A DNA stretch of 64,000 nt from Massospora cicadina (taxonomy: Eukaryota > Entomophthoromycota > Entomophthoromycetes > Entomophthorales > Entomophthoraceae), in assembly GCA_022478985.1 (NCBI GenBank), contig JAKSZP010000009.1, positions 248,001 through 312,000 on the forward strand. Reading direction: 5' to 3'. Position 1 is the first letter of the stretch. The number at the start of each line of letters is the position of its first letter. The notes under the pieces were generated by a model, which was given only the letters and a program-made list of their open reading frames with translations, was not told the origin of the DNA and ran no database searches. A program made the translations under genes and the position numbers. This document shows, one piece after another, positions 22,024 through 33,932 of the stretch.

Positions 22024-25000
22024 ATGGGGGAAACCTTCATTTTAGGGATGTTAAGTATCTCCGGACTTAAGGCCTCGCCATCCTGGGCTAGGAAACTGAG
22101 TTTTTTACAACAAAATTTACCCGTGGATATCCTGGCCATCCAGGAGTCCCACTGTCCATGAGGTTCCAAGGAGGCTTGTAAAACCATGCTCCTCCCATCC
22201 CTATCCTTTTGGTCAGATCACTGTGGGGTGCTAGTTTGGAGAAACAATTTCTTCAAATTTTTATCATCGGAAACCTTCCTCAATGGCCAAGTCCTTATTG
22301 TCACTTTCTTGTGGGCCAACGTGGCGCACACTATCATCAACATTTATGCCCCAAATGGTGCATGAGAGCATCGGGAATTTTTCTCATTGGTCAGAACCCT
22401 CCCGCTACCCCCAGACCCTTTCATAGTTGGCGACATGAACTGTTGGCTAAATACACCAACAGACCGGTGGCCCTCCTCCTCTCACGCCCCACAGGGTCGC
22501 ATAGAACTGTGCGTTCTAAAGGCCACCCTTGGGTTAATGGATGCACTGCCACGGCAAGCTCCGCTGCTCAAAATATGACGCGCCCCCATGTCCACAACGG
22601 CCAATTATGGTCCATGTCCCACATTTACCTTATCCTTACGCCGGCGAAAAACCAACCCCAAATTTCCCACTTCAAAACAACAAAAATGGAATTCTCTGAC
22701 TACCAACTGGTCTTGATAACCTACCATCTACTTGTCATAGTGGCTGAGGCCCCCTATTGGTGCAAACTCCGCCCCCCAAACTCACATCACCAGGATTTTC
22801 CACCTGGGTGGAATCAGCAACTTTGGCAAATGAGTTTGTTGCACCGTTTTGCGCGGACCCCGTCTCCACATGGGCAACCTTTAAAGAGGATTCCATCCGC
22901 CACTCTTGCCACCTCTCCTCCAGATGCTCACGAGCCACATCAGCTGTCATTTCTCGCGCTCTGGCAGAGTTGGCACATCTGGAGTCCAACATCCCAGCTA
23001 CAGGATACAGCCCTGCATGGGACTGGAAGTAAGCGGAGGCAGCCGCCCACCTCAAATCACTCAAAAGGCAACAAATAAATCTGGTTTGTGTTCAGTACAG
23101 GGCCAAACACATCACAAAGGGTGACAAGTGCACCATATATTTTTTAAAAAAATTTTGCACCATGCCAGAGCGTGGCCTGCACATAGGTGCAAAGATTGGA
23201 TGATTCCGTTGCAGATACGCCAGCTGAAGTGGCAATCAAAATACAATGTATTACCCTGTGTTATACCAATCCAATCCGATTCAGCTGGCTGAAGTGACAG
23301 AATCTCTTGACCAAACCCACATCCGCACCATTTCCCAATACCCAGAAATAATGAATTTTATTACTCTGAACAAATTATGGACAGCCATCCACGGTGCACC
23401 AAACCTGAAATGCCCAGGCCCAGATGGCATTCCATATGAATTCTACAAAAAGTACTTCAAACACATATCCCCACTGCTGCTTGCCTCACTTAACCAGAAC
23501 CTTTTGGAAACGCGCCTCCTACATGGAGGACATGAGGCCTTTACCGTCACACTCTTTAAGAAAGGGGACAAGCTAGACTTAGCCAACTGGCGCCCCATTT
23601 CTTTAACTAACATGGATATAAAAATTTTAACAAAAATCATGGCTAACCGTTTAGGGATTGTAGCATCTGCCACCATCTCCCCAGAACAATTTGGTTTTAT
23701 ACCCAGAAGGTCAATTTGGGATAATTTACACTCTGTGGCTAATGCATGCCAGTCCACAGCCTCTGGGGAATTTTTATTCTTGGACCAACAGAATGCCTAT
23801 GACAGAGTAAATTGGGGATACCTCAGGGCCTGCCTCCATCAATTCCGCTTACCCCTCGCTTCATCAACTGGACAATGCTGCTCACGGAATCTGCAACAAT
23901 GGCAGTACGTGGCCCTGGCTTCCTAACGGAAGTAGTCTGCCTTCAAAGGGTCTATGACAAGAGGCCCCCTTAGCCCACTCTTATACAACTTCAGCCTTGA
24001 CCCACTACTTTGTAAAGTGAACGCCCAACTCACTGGGGTCCATGTGCCAGGCCAAGCCCCAGTCAAGATGATGGCGTTTGCAGATGATTGTGTGGTTGGG
24101 GTATCTAATAATCAAGATGCACGCGCACTTGAAGCTCTCATCCAGGAGTATTCCTGGGTGAGTAACGCTGCACTGAAAGCTTCCAAAACCAAAATCATCC
24201 TCCTTGGTCGGTCTCAAAACTGAAGGGCCCCAGCAACCAGTGCCCAGCCTGGCCCATATGCTCGCACACGTGCTCGCCCTCCCAGCTCACCCCACACCTC
24301 CCCACTGGTGCTCCCCTTCGTGACACGCCCTACCATAGGACCATTCCGCCATCTGGGCGTGTGGGTGGAGGCAGGCGAGTACGCATCAGCAGTAATGGAG
24401 AGTCAAATTCTAGACAACGTGACAAAGCGCATCGCCTCACTAGAGCCCACCCTACTTCCCTTACTGGCAGGGTTGTTTTAGCCAACTCTATGCTCCTCTA
24501 TAAAGTCTGGTTTGGAGCCCACGCCATCACCTTATCCCCAAGCTTCTTCAAATCCTTGTATGCCCTGCTGCAAGGATGGCTTTGGTCAGGCCGCCCTCTA
24601 CCAGTACGGCTAGAGATCATGTTTGGCCCTTGTCATCAAGGTGTCATGGGTCTGCTTGACTTCAGAGCCCATGCTGCCAAGATCTTGAGTACCTGGATAG
24701 CGGCCGTTACTGCCCCTACTCTCCCCTCCCAACACTGGTCCCGTGCGGCCCGCTCCAACTTTCCTGCGCCTTGGGCCTCAACAATCCATTGAACTCCCAC
24801 TCCATGATGAAATACCTGACTTCACACCCATCAGCCACAGGTCCTCACGGGACTAAAACCCACTACAAAAGAATCCTCCTCTCCATGCGGAGCGCTGAGT
24901 GGAGAATTCATATTAGTGGACATACAGCCCAGAGAGGCCGCCCCTCTCCTCAGTTCACACAAGAGGTACAGGGGCTACCCATCCAAGATGGCGTGATCCC

Positions 25001-25640
25001 CACACGACCCCATGTCCTATCCAGGGTGGACTACCTGGATATGATGGACATCCCTTACTCCATTGAGACCTAAAAAAAACTATATGGAAAAACGCACACC
25101 ATCCTCTGTTGCAGCCTTAAATCCGCTCCCATGTGTGGCGCTGCCTGAGGCAGGTGTACCATACGGCTGAAAACTAACGCTCTACACTCATCCTGTGTTA
25201 TGTTTGGCCAGTATGGAACGCTGTACCACCGCATGGAGAGGTGTCCTACCTCTAAAGTGATATGGCTTGAAGTTCAACGTCTGCTGGGCCAGGATCAAAC
25301 ACATCCCTTCAGTCTGTCAAGAGACATGTTTGCTTTATCAATGGCCTCCCCCTTCCACCCTCCCTCCATGCTCTGGTGGTTTCAATCGCCATGTGGAATA
25401 TCCACACGATTGTCTTGGATGCCATTGCAGGCTCCACCCCCACCCTCCCAGAAGCTGTCCACAGATTCAGGTCTCATTTGGTGGACCACTTTCAAGCGTG
25501 GATGTTTGGATACCTCCCACCACGCCGCTGTTAGCTGGTCTCCTCCTGGTTCCCAGTTTGGTTCATCAAAATCAGACCCCTTCCTCCACACGTGTTCAAT
25601 TGTGGCTACGGCCCCTTCACACGTTCCCTCCCCCTCCCCC
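22024..25640 (+). pseudogene. LINE B ORF2, broken
   Basis: Same domain order as LINE A. The endonuclease start has the TGA near 22158 also seen in A. The block DMNCWLNTP is near 22435. Reverse transcriptase (23246-24223) keeps SIWDNLHSVANACQ, DQQNAYDRVNW and FADD near 24080, but the RGLRQGDPLSP block is shifted near 23945. The zinc finger region (25140-25290) has lost its first Cys pair through a frameshift. Many stops make it non-functional. The last recognisable residues (FQAWMFGYLPP) end near 25530. Confidence 0.85.
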
Positions 25641-26383
25641 ATAAGTGGCATTCCCACTGGCAACAAGAGATAGCATCGCTTCTCTGTTATCTTCCCTGTT
25701 ACTAAGTTTTGTCTCTTTTGGGCAAATTCAGAAATGTCCATCCCATGGTCAGCCTTCCCCGCAATAAATTATATTAAAATTAAAAATCAGCCTAAAAAGG
25801 TAATAATTAATAATAGAATTACTCTGACTCCTCAGTCGAATTTGAGGAGTATAATATCACACAGATCTGAGCCTCTACAAGGCAAGAAGATTTTACTGTC
25901 AATGATTGGGTATGAGTTAACCAATCATTACCATCCAAGTCTAACCACCGCCGAGGTGCAAAGATTTTACTTAAGGATGATAATATAAAAGTTAGCCAAT
26001 CATTACCATTAGAGTCTGACCACCGCCGAGGTGAAAAGATTTTACTTGCTGGTGATTGGATACAAATCATTAAATTGTTACTGAACGGGTCAGTTTTGCC
26101 TCCAAAAAATTTTTTATCTTCGATCTAATAGGCCAAAAACCTATATTTCCTAATTTAGATAACTGAGCTTTGCATTCTTTTGCCTCAAATATTGATGGTC
26201 TCAAAATTTGAACTAGTTTAAATAGGAAAAACTAGTATAGAGGAAAAAGACCTTTCCTGGTTTTGCCCTGCCTGAATAACAAAAAACATAAAAAACTTTA
26301 ATAAGTGGTATTTTACTTTTATTAAAAAGTATCTATTTCACTTTAATATATTATTTGTGGCATCCATTGGTGGATCCACAAAT

Positions 26384-26403
26384 TGGTGTTTGCTACAGGG
26401 GTC
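26384..26403 (+). other. Primer-binding-like site of Y2
   Basis: TGGTGTTTGCTACAGGGGTC begins 4 bp after the 5' LTR. Equivalent sequence follows the 5' LTR of Y- (33908-33927, minus), G (40442-40460) and M (46718-46741, minus), each around a TCACTACA-like core, so all four probably used the same tRNA primer. I could not assign the tRNA; it is not the usual initiator-Met site. Confidence 0.6.
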
Positions 26404-26438
26404 AAGCCCCCTGAATACTTCAATAAGTATTAACAAAA

Positions 26439-28760
26439 ATGGAGAGTGCCACCCATTGGGTGCAGAATGAAGAAGGGACTGAAGAAGATGATCAAATGGA
26501 CAGCCCTACTGCTTTGATGTTTGATGAAAAAATTGAGTTCATATTAATACCTGAGTCTCATTGCATCACTTGGCCAGCCACTGAAGCTGTAAGAGACCTT
26601 ACTCATGGTATCCTTAACCTGAGTGACATTGCATCTCATAACAAGCATCGTTGGTAGAGGAACGCCACTTGTTTCTCTGTTTACAAGTTTGCTCACCCTG
26701 CTCCATATGATGCATCTGTCTGGCAAGCCATCATGAAAGCTTCATCAACACCTAGATACTATGCAGCTCTGAATTCAACCTATGATAAGTTGTATCAACT
26801 GACCTCCAAACATCTTGGGGCAGTTAGATCTTGTGTGGAAACTAATTGCAACTTCATCATACAGCTGCATGACTGACTTACTACCTATGGACACTGGGAT
26901 TTTAAAGTATGTCGAGGAGGCCATGAAGATATCCTGGGATGAACTGAACGCATCCTCCACTAGCACCCGCTTGTTGGAGGAGTTTGCTAAAAGAGCTTGA
27001 AAAGCAAAATGAGCAAACGCATCGTGACCTTTCAACCCAGACTTCGTTCTTCAAGAGAAATATGACCAGCGTGTGGCTGTGGTGTATGGCAACATTTAAT
27101 TCAGGCCTTTTTTGTGTGGTTGAGCTTGAACGCCGTCTGTCACTTGAACCATCAGCACCACCACCACCCTTGCAGCCAGGTTGTTCAGCTAGGAAAGGGC
27201 TAGCTCTCAAAGCTTTGTTGGAAAATACTAAATATTTGGCACGTCGTCTGACTGAATGCAAAATCGAAGCAAAAGTAATAAAAGCTTCGCGGAAAGCCCT
27301 GTACTGTTGAAGAGAAGTATACAGCTGATTAACGCAGGTCAAGTGGATGTATGAACAGATTAAGGAGAGGGTACAGGCCCCAGCTCACTCTTGTGACGTT
27401 GAAAGATGTAAACAAATGAAAGAAGAGCTGAAGAACCTCTTGAAAAGCCGTGGAAACTTCTCAATTAGGCTAATCTCAATGGTGTCACAACTTCGTTTTC
27501 AAGTCTGCAATGGAAAACCGAGTGGAAGACTTTTTGAAACTCATAAATCAGGGATCGAAGCTCAACCAAGACTATGCGAATCTGGGCCACTAGAAGCCCT
27601 TTCTAAAATGGAAACCTGGCTTGAAGCCATGCAAGATCAGTTTGATCGCCTTTCTGAACCTTTGATCAGTAGAGCTACCGCTCACAGAGCCCCAATAACA
27701 GAAGCTCCAGCTATTCATACCCTTACTGGGAGTGTCTTCATTCATTCATCTGTTAAAGTCAGGTTATCTGGCAATTGGCATTGCTTTGTTTGCCGTTTGC
27801 AAACAGCTATGGAGAGGCATTCGTGTAGAGGCAAACATCTTTTTTCTGTTTTGGTAACAGCACAGAATGATTCCATCTGTATGGATGCCTGCTGGTCTGA
27901 GGAGTCAAGGAGCCTCAGAAAGCATGTTTAGCTCAAAAACAGGCTTTAACATCAAAAGCAAGCACAGCATGGTATCTCAAAGGAAGTCAGTAAGCTTGCC
28001 CAAGACATTCTGTATTTGGTGGTGTGCGCCTCTCCAGATGTGGCACAGTTGTGATAACAGCCTGCCATGGTGACTGGAGTACAGCTGCTACACATGTGGC
28101 AATACCTCCACCTCCCGTTAATGCTATTTCTACCCAGCACAATTCAGAACATGAAGCATCAGTGTCTTGGTTCCTAAATGGTTGCAGCCAGGCAGTATCT
28201 CTGTCACTCATTTCAACATTGAGGATTAAAACCCAAGCCTCAAGCCCTAACTGTTGGAGACAAGAAAAAGCCCTTCAGATAACGGGCCTGAAGAGCAAAA
28301 CCCCTAAAGCCAAACGTTCTGGAGCGCCCTCGGTGTAAATACTGCAGCAAGTTTGGCCACATGGAGCTATTTCTGGAAAAAGAAAGCCGATGCCAAGGAA
28401 CAGGAGCAGGGAAAGAAATGTCAGCATAGGGAAGAGCACACCTATTGCTGACAAATCTCATAATGCCCTAACTCATTTAACCAACTTATGCCATTACCTC
28501 ATGTTACCAATACTTCAGGGGATGATTCTAAGGGGGATACAGATGAGGTTAGCTATTATGTTTTAGGAGCCCCTGCTGAAGTGGAAGTTCTCAATCGCTT
28601 AATTGCTTAAGGAGTAGATGAGGCCACCATACCTGAAGAGATTTATCTCAAGTTTTAGGGGAGCCAATTGTCATTGATACCACCAGTAACACAGATGAGG
28701 TGTTGTCTCACCTTATTCGCCCTATCAGCATGGCCATACCATGTAAACCATTCAAAAAAC
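26439..28760 (+). pseudogene. Y2 gag-type protein, heavily broken
   Basis: An ATG at 26439 opens MESATHWVQNEEGTEEDD, 36 bp past the primer site, a normal place for gag. Fragments in several frames follow: PYDASVWQAIMKASSTPRYY near 26710, a coiled-coil-like LLKELEKQNEQTHRDLSTQ near 26985, and a partial zinc knuckle CKYCSKFGHM near 28336-28365, whose final Cys is not recognisable. Beyond it are traces of the region before protease (EEIYLKF near 28640). I see no protease, RT or integrase. Stops occur every few dozen codons. Gag would build the particle around the element RNA. Identification rests on position and the knuckle. Confidence 0.6.
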
Positions 28761-29296
28761 ACCCCCGAGATTAAATTTATTGATTGAAATGAATTTTTGG
28801 TGTCGTCTCGGGGTCTTAGCGCTATCGCCCCGCTTTTGAGGGATACAAAGCCGAGTGGTTATCCAAGGAACTTGGTATTATGTCTCGTCGCTCTTCTGGT
28901 AGATACGTCCCTGTGGTTGGTGAAAAGTCAGCTGCTGTACAGATAACTAATTTTTGGAAATGCCGTTGCTGCTTGCATTTCACTCTGCTGTTATATTCTG
29001 CCATTTGAATTGCTTATGACTTCTACAGCTGAATGTCATTCACAGTATGTGGAGGTACTCAATTTATGATCAAAAAAATTGACAGGCATCGTCGTGTGAA
29101 AGCGAGGTTTGTATCAAGCCAGAGATTATGAAGCTCCCTTAGTTCTAATGACCAACGGACCAAAATCCTGCAGGAGGAGATCTTTATCTTTCGCACACAC
29201 CAACCTTGCAAAAAACAGAGTGACTAAAGAAAAAAGGGCAACAGCGAGAACATGGCCAAAACACAACACCCACGCGGCGTCCCTTGAGAGAGCCAA
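28761..29296 (+). other. Y2 internal 3' region, no recognisable domain
   Basis: This stretch joins the gag remnant to the 3' LTR. I could not match it to pol. It ends in CCTTGAGAGAGCCAA, a degenerate version of the polypurine tract that precedes the 3' LTRs of Y- and G. Confidence 0.5.
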
Positions 29297-30043
29297 TGTT
29301 GGACATTCTCCTTTTTGATCTAAGAATAGGAATGCTGGAGGTATAAGTGCTCTCAAGATCTGCCACCATAGTGTATCAACACCCAATTTTTAGATCATAA
29401 TAAATGGATATCTTTCTGTGAATATACAAGCAAAGGCTTTATTATTGGTCTACAGGCAGAATCCCTGACTTAATAGGAAAAATATGATTTTATGTAAAAA
29501 TTGGCTTAGAAAGAGTAATAATTAATGGCAAGTTATATGCTCAGTTAAGATTGGGGAGTATGTGCATGGATCTGAACCTCCACAAGGCAAGGAAAATTTA
29601 TCCATTGATGATTGGGTACAGGTGTAATCATTACCAACCGATCTAACCATATAGTGCAATTTCTCAGATGATAGGGTAAAAATTAATGAAGTAGTACCAT
29701 CTGGAAGTCTGACCACTGCCAAATTACTGAAAATTGTGCCATCTGGTCCAGCTACCACCGAGGTGAGATCTTACTCGCTAGTGAATTGGATGCAATGCAT
29801 CAAATCGTACCATGAGTCAATTTGCCTCCAAAGATTTTTATCTTCGTCTGATAAATGGAACCAAAAACACATATTTCTAATTTAGATAACTTGAAACTTG
29901 CGTTCTTTTATCAAACATCGATCTCAAAATCAACTAGTTTAAAAAATAGGAAAAACTAGTGATAAAAAGGACATTCTCGAACTTTTCTGAATATGCATGT
30001 AAAACTTCAACTAGTGTTATTTTATGCTGGCAAAAAGTAATCT
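29297..30043 (+). repeat. 3' LTR of Y2, truncated
   Basis: Begins TGTTGGACATTCTCC and follows the 5' LTR through the ~70-bp unit region (29560-29830) and ACTAGTTT (29932-29939), then becomes unalignable near 30043 before reaching the expected GGTGGATCCACA end. It is more diverged from the 5' LTR than expected of a matched pair. Confidence 0.7.
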
Positions 30044-31861
30044 CTGCTGTCTCTATTCTTCCTGACTTCATTTATGTCATGGTCTCTGCTGAGAGAAAGC
30101 CTTCTCTTGCCTGCCAGCTAATTCCTTTAAAGAATTCTGTGATACTCTTCCTCTATTGTAACAATAGCCCTCCAGACCAGTCATTCTGGGTTCTTTGTTG
30201 TATTCTCCCTTCCTCTAGCCCTTGGTGTGCAGTGGCCTCCTTTGTAGCTCCCTTCTTGTAGCTTTGTTTGTAAGTTAGTCTGTTAGTTGGCTGGAATGGT
30301 AAGTTACTTCAGCATAGCTTTCAGCTCTCTATAGAATATAACAGTAGGTATGATTCCACCACCTTTGCTTCAAAGAGCATTTCAAATGTGTTGTTAAAGC
30401 ATTCATGTTACTCTGAAGCTCTGAGAAATCTCCGTCCTTGAAGGAGTCATTATTGCTTTCTCACAGATGGCACTCTCATTCTGCATTTTTCTGCAAGCGC
30501 TTTGAGTTCAATGATGCTAGGAAACGGGAATATCTTCATATAAAACCACTAGACAGAAGCACTGTGAAACTACTCAGTAATGCCTTCACAGTAGTTTTGA
30601 AAAGCTTCAATGGCATCTTTTGATGAAACACTCTTGTAATGGTTTGACCAGCTGCTTTCACTTCGTTGCATTCATTGCAAAGGAAATATCTGTTTCACTA
30701 GATAGAGGAAGCATTCTCTTTGTCATCTGTGTGTCCTGAATGTCTGTTCTTTTAATAGATGCATTTTGGCTTATTTCCTCAGCATCTCATCTCATTCAAG
30801 CACCTTTGCATTTTGAGCAATCATCCAGACACCATGACAGTGTCCATGGTTTCCATCTACAGAAATCAGTCAGCACAATATATCACATTTCTCACACCTC
30901 TCACCTTCCATTCGACCTTCCAATTCCCATGCTGTTCAAATCCTGGCCAGCAGCTCTAGCCCTCAGCTCTGCTTTTGCCCCAGCTTTGCTATCCCTTTGT
31001 CTTCTGCTGAAGTGGCTAACATCTACTCTGCTGGGAAATGTCTCCTCTTGTCATTTTACAAGTCTCATTGCCCAGCCACTCACTTCTTTTAATCTCAGTG
31101 GAGATTAGTATTAAAATTATTATCGCATTCTCTTCCATGGTTCCAACTTTGGTATAAAACTCCTGCCAGCTGCCAGGCCCCAATCTGATAAGCTCAGCAT
31201 CCCTGAGTCCTTCTTGTTTACAGCTGCCCCTGCACTTCACAATCTGCAATGCTGATGAGGATCCTTTTCATGGCCATCACCCTCATAGTAAAATGCCAGA
31301 GCCTCTTCATGCCTGGCCCAATTCCATTATTATTCTTTATAAAATATAGGCAGGATGGCTGCCTTTTTTATCGTTTAAAACAAGACATTTAACAATACTC
31401 TATTCAGCATCTCCTTCATCAGCAGTTTTCACCATCAAAGGATTGCCAGAAGTTGAAGCCATTTCACAGTATGCTATTCTTCACAGCCTTCCATCATTTT
31501 GAGCAGAAGATGTCCCCTCTTCCTTGTCATGAAGATGCTCTGTTGACCTTCAAAGGATGAGCACAAATCCTTCTCTTCTCTTCTCCCCCCCCCCCCCCCC
31601 GTTTCCAATAGGCCTCAAAGCGCTTTAATATCTGCAGATTCTCCACAAAAATATTTTCCAAACTGTTGAAAAGTGTTCAACTCTGTGAGATGTATAAACA
31701 CATCATGAATGCCTCTTCTGTCAAGTCAATTAACAATCAAGGAATTCCAAAGTACAACAGCTATCATCAGAGTGGTAATGATACGGTCCTTTTCCAAATT
31801 CTATCAAAGCAAATCCATCACATGCTGAAAAACAGGTACGTGCATATGATACTCCTTTGAA
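30044..31861. other. Foreign segment with primate alpha-satellite-like blocks
   Basis: This segment has different composition and no transposon similarity. 30484-30600 (plus) and 31601-31720 (minus) each match alpha-satellite landmarks: GCGCTTTGAG, GGAAACGGGAATATCTTCAT and ACTAGACAGAAGCA in the first; on the minus strand CACAGAGTTGAAC, AATCTGCAG and GCGCTTTGAGGCC in the second. Alpha-satellite is known only from primates. The rest (30602-31560) looks like vertebrate non-coding DNA but I cannot name it. It abuts the broken Y2 LTR on the left and cuts the Y- reverse transcriptase on the right. Contamination or an assembly join is the simplest reading. Confidence 0.75.
31585..31600. repeat. Run of sixteen C bases
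   Basis: An uninterrupted C16 directly touches the second alpha-satellite-like block (which naturally starts CCCGTTTCC on this strand). Homopolymers of this size are rare elsewhere in the window and are a frequent place for assembly error. Confidence 0.9.
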
Positions 31862-33873
31862 CTGGAAAGACCTTCACTGCATTTCAACGCTCATTTCTCT
31901 TGATCTTGAGGAGATAGATCCATTTTCCAATAACCACTGGACAAGTCCATGGCAGAGAAAAATTTGACCCTGAAATCTGGGCCAGAGCATTGTCAATTCG
32001 TAGGATAGGATAGCTATCCTTTTTTGTAAGATTGTCTAACCTGCGGTAGTCCATGACTACCCGGTGACCTATGTTTTTTCTTAATTAGCAGAAGGGGGAG
32101 GACCAAGGGCTTTGCGAAGGAACTAATAACCCCGCGTCTAATAACTGCGTGAGTTCCCTCCTCATTTGTTGCTCCTCCACCTTTGACTTGCAATAAGGTT
32201 TTGACCTAATGGGATAGCATCACCCACATCAATGGAGTGACACCAGCCCTTCATGTGACATAATCATTGTCTAACTTCGAAAATATATCACTATACTCAT
32301 CCAGAAGAGTATGCACTTTCTCCAACTCATCTGAGGTCAGCTCATCCGAGATATGGACGTTTGGTAAGGTAAATACCAGGTTATCTGCGGGCAGGCCTAA
32401 ATCTGCCATTGATTTAATAGAGTGGATTTGTTCAACCTCCTCCACAGGATGTAAAACCCTCGGCCCACCTCCTGGTGCTTTCTTACAATTATGTCCTTTT
32501 TGGTGAGGTTTCCCAGCAGTAGAGTAATAGGCCTCTGATAGGCTGGGTCTAAAACGCCAGGCAATACCTGAGGCTCAAATAGGGCTTGCTCCGTTGATGC
32601 TTAAGAGGTGTAATAAGCAGTAGCGTGGGATTTGGAGTGTAATTTTCATGTCAACCACTCGTTGCTCACCTGGCTTAATCACCACCTCATCTGCTGCATA
32701 GAATGGAATAACATCGCTAGCCTCCACTAAATTGGGCAATTTCTTAGTGTTGCACCCAGAAGTAACATAATGTAAAGACAAAGCGGAAGAGGGGTATTCA
32801 ACCAAGCAAGTGTAGTCATTCTTGATGGGTTCTTTGTTGGATAAGATTACTGGAACTTCGTAGTTCATTTAAGATAGGAACCCTTGCTTCATGTTGATGA
32901 TGCCTTCATTCTCGATCATAAACTGAGTACCTATGAGCATATCATAAGAGTTATTATCTAAGGCCACAGTGGGGGCTGATAGGGTAAGCTTCCCAACGCT
33001 TAAAGGAAGAGAGGAGTAAGCGCCAAGAGCGCGGTTATTGTTTGGGCCCGCAGTTCCAAATTCCTTGATACAATCCAAGTCAGGCATCAATTTAATCTTT
33101 TTCATCAGCTGATATGAAATTACATTTACTGAAGAACCTGTATCAAGGATAGCCATCACCCAGACTTTGTAACAACTACTTTAACCTTGGTAAGTGTGCT
33201 TCCAAAGTTGGCTGACAGCGCTAAGACCTCCTTGAGATGAAAAGTGGAGGTTAATTTGCGTGCGGTCTCAGGGTGAGTCTCAGAATAGACTGCAGGGTAT
33301 GCCTTCGCTGTTTAGAGAGAGAGATTCGATAGGAGCTGATCAGCATCACTGGCTGTGTCAATAGTTTCCATACAACCTATAACTTGGCGGAGGTTAGTAT
33401 CCTCAGGTTTGGTGGTTTCATCAACTCCTTCAGCATTTAGGCAATCAGGGACCTCCACTTCCGCGGAGCTCCCAAGTAGTACCCAACATCATTGTAACCC
33501 CCTCAGAGTCAGCCTCAGCAATATTATTAACCATGGGCAAGGCTACAATTGAAGTAGGAGAGACAGCCACGAGGGGTTGGGTATTTAGCTTCGCTTTAAC
33601 CGGCATTTTCACAACCCCAGTAGCTCTGGAGGATATACCCTTAGGGCGCGCACTTGTTGGCTGAGTTGAAAGAGAACCCACAGTAGGGATCTTCGCTTTA
33701 TGTTGCGCCAAAGAAGCAGGTTTTGCAAAGAGGATAGGCATAGGTGGCCTCACTCTCAACGGTGCAATAGGCCGCAACTCTAGCTTTTTGAGATGGGAGA
33801 AAGAGCTGGCTAGTTGCTTCTTGAGAGCAACTAATCGTGATTCAAAAGAGCTGCTCATGTTTGCAGCCTCCAT
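31862..33873 (-). pseudogene. Y- gag/protease/RT, truncated
   Basis: The start is the ATG at 33873 (MEAANMSSSFESRLVALKKQ), 35 bp after the primer site. The gag segment (33873-33445) keeps the N-terminal helix and the proline-rich linker but lacks the capsid region seen in element G, so an internal deletion is likely. Protease is at 33159-32869 with active site ILDTGSSVNVIS and the block GTAGPNNNRALGAYSSLP. A linker (32868-32575) and EYSDIFSKLDND (32270) lead into RT: KFFSAMDLSSGYWKMDLSPQ near 31930. RT stops abruptly at CSEGLFQ (about 31862), before the YLDD catalytic block, where the foreign segment begins. A stop at 32254 and others disable it. Confidence 0.85.
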
Positions 33874-33932
33874 TGCTTTGATACTTTATTGAAGTATTCA
33901 GGGTAATGGCCCCTGTAGTGAGCACTAGTTTT

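Larger units (their letters stand above)
20511..25781 (+). mobile_element. LINE B, family III, full length
   Basis: The second family-III LINE lies directly after LINE A, in the same orientation, between AAAAATCAGCTTAAAA (20495-20510) and AAAAATCAGCCTAAAA (25782-25797). It has the 5' hairpin at 20525-20544, ORF1 from 20607, ORF2 from 22024 and a polyadenylation signal near 25763. It differs from A at many scattered sites, so it is an independent insertion and not a recent tandem duplicate. Confidence 0.9.
14983..26380 (+). repeat. 5' LTR of Y2, split by two LINEs
   Basis: Starts TGACAGACATTCTCC at 14983, breaks at AAAAATCAGCTTAAAA (15180-15195), resumes after the third copy of that target (25782-25797) and ends GGTGGATCCACA at 26380. 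Without the LINEs it is about 796 bp, the length of the Y- 5' LTR. The ~70-bp units with CACCGCCGAGGTG cores are visible at 25870-26060. Confidence 0.85.
14983..30043 (+). mobile_element. Ty3/gypsy element Y2, plus strand, gag-only remnant
   Basis: Y2 has the same LTR family as Y- but opposite orientation. Its 5' LTR (14983-15195 plus 25798-26380) is split by LINEs A and B; a primer-binding-like site follows at 26384-26403; the internal region (26404-29296) is 2.9 kb and holds only decayed gag-type sequence; a degenerate purine tract (29283-29294) precedes the 3' LTR (29297 to about 30043). No reverse transcriptase, RNase H or integrase is recognisable. The 3' LTR breaks off before its end, so no target duplication can be checked. 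Confidence 0.75.

Noticed and set aside
15196..25781. LINEs A and B as a recent tandem duplication
   Set aside because: They differ at many scattered sites and in the CA run, and the 16-bp target between them is a normal insertion duplication.
29109..29318. A basic 69-codon protein before the Y2 3' LTR
   Set aside because: It overlaps the degenerate polypurine tract and enters the LTR; no relative was recognised.
30044..31861. A host gene or a novel satellite of this genome
   Set aside because: The alpha-satellite identity is too long and specific, and no coding frame is convincing.
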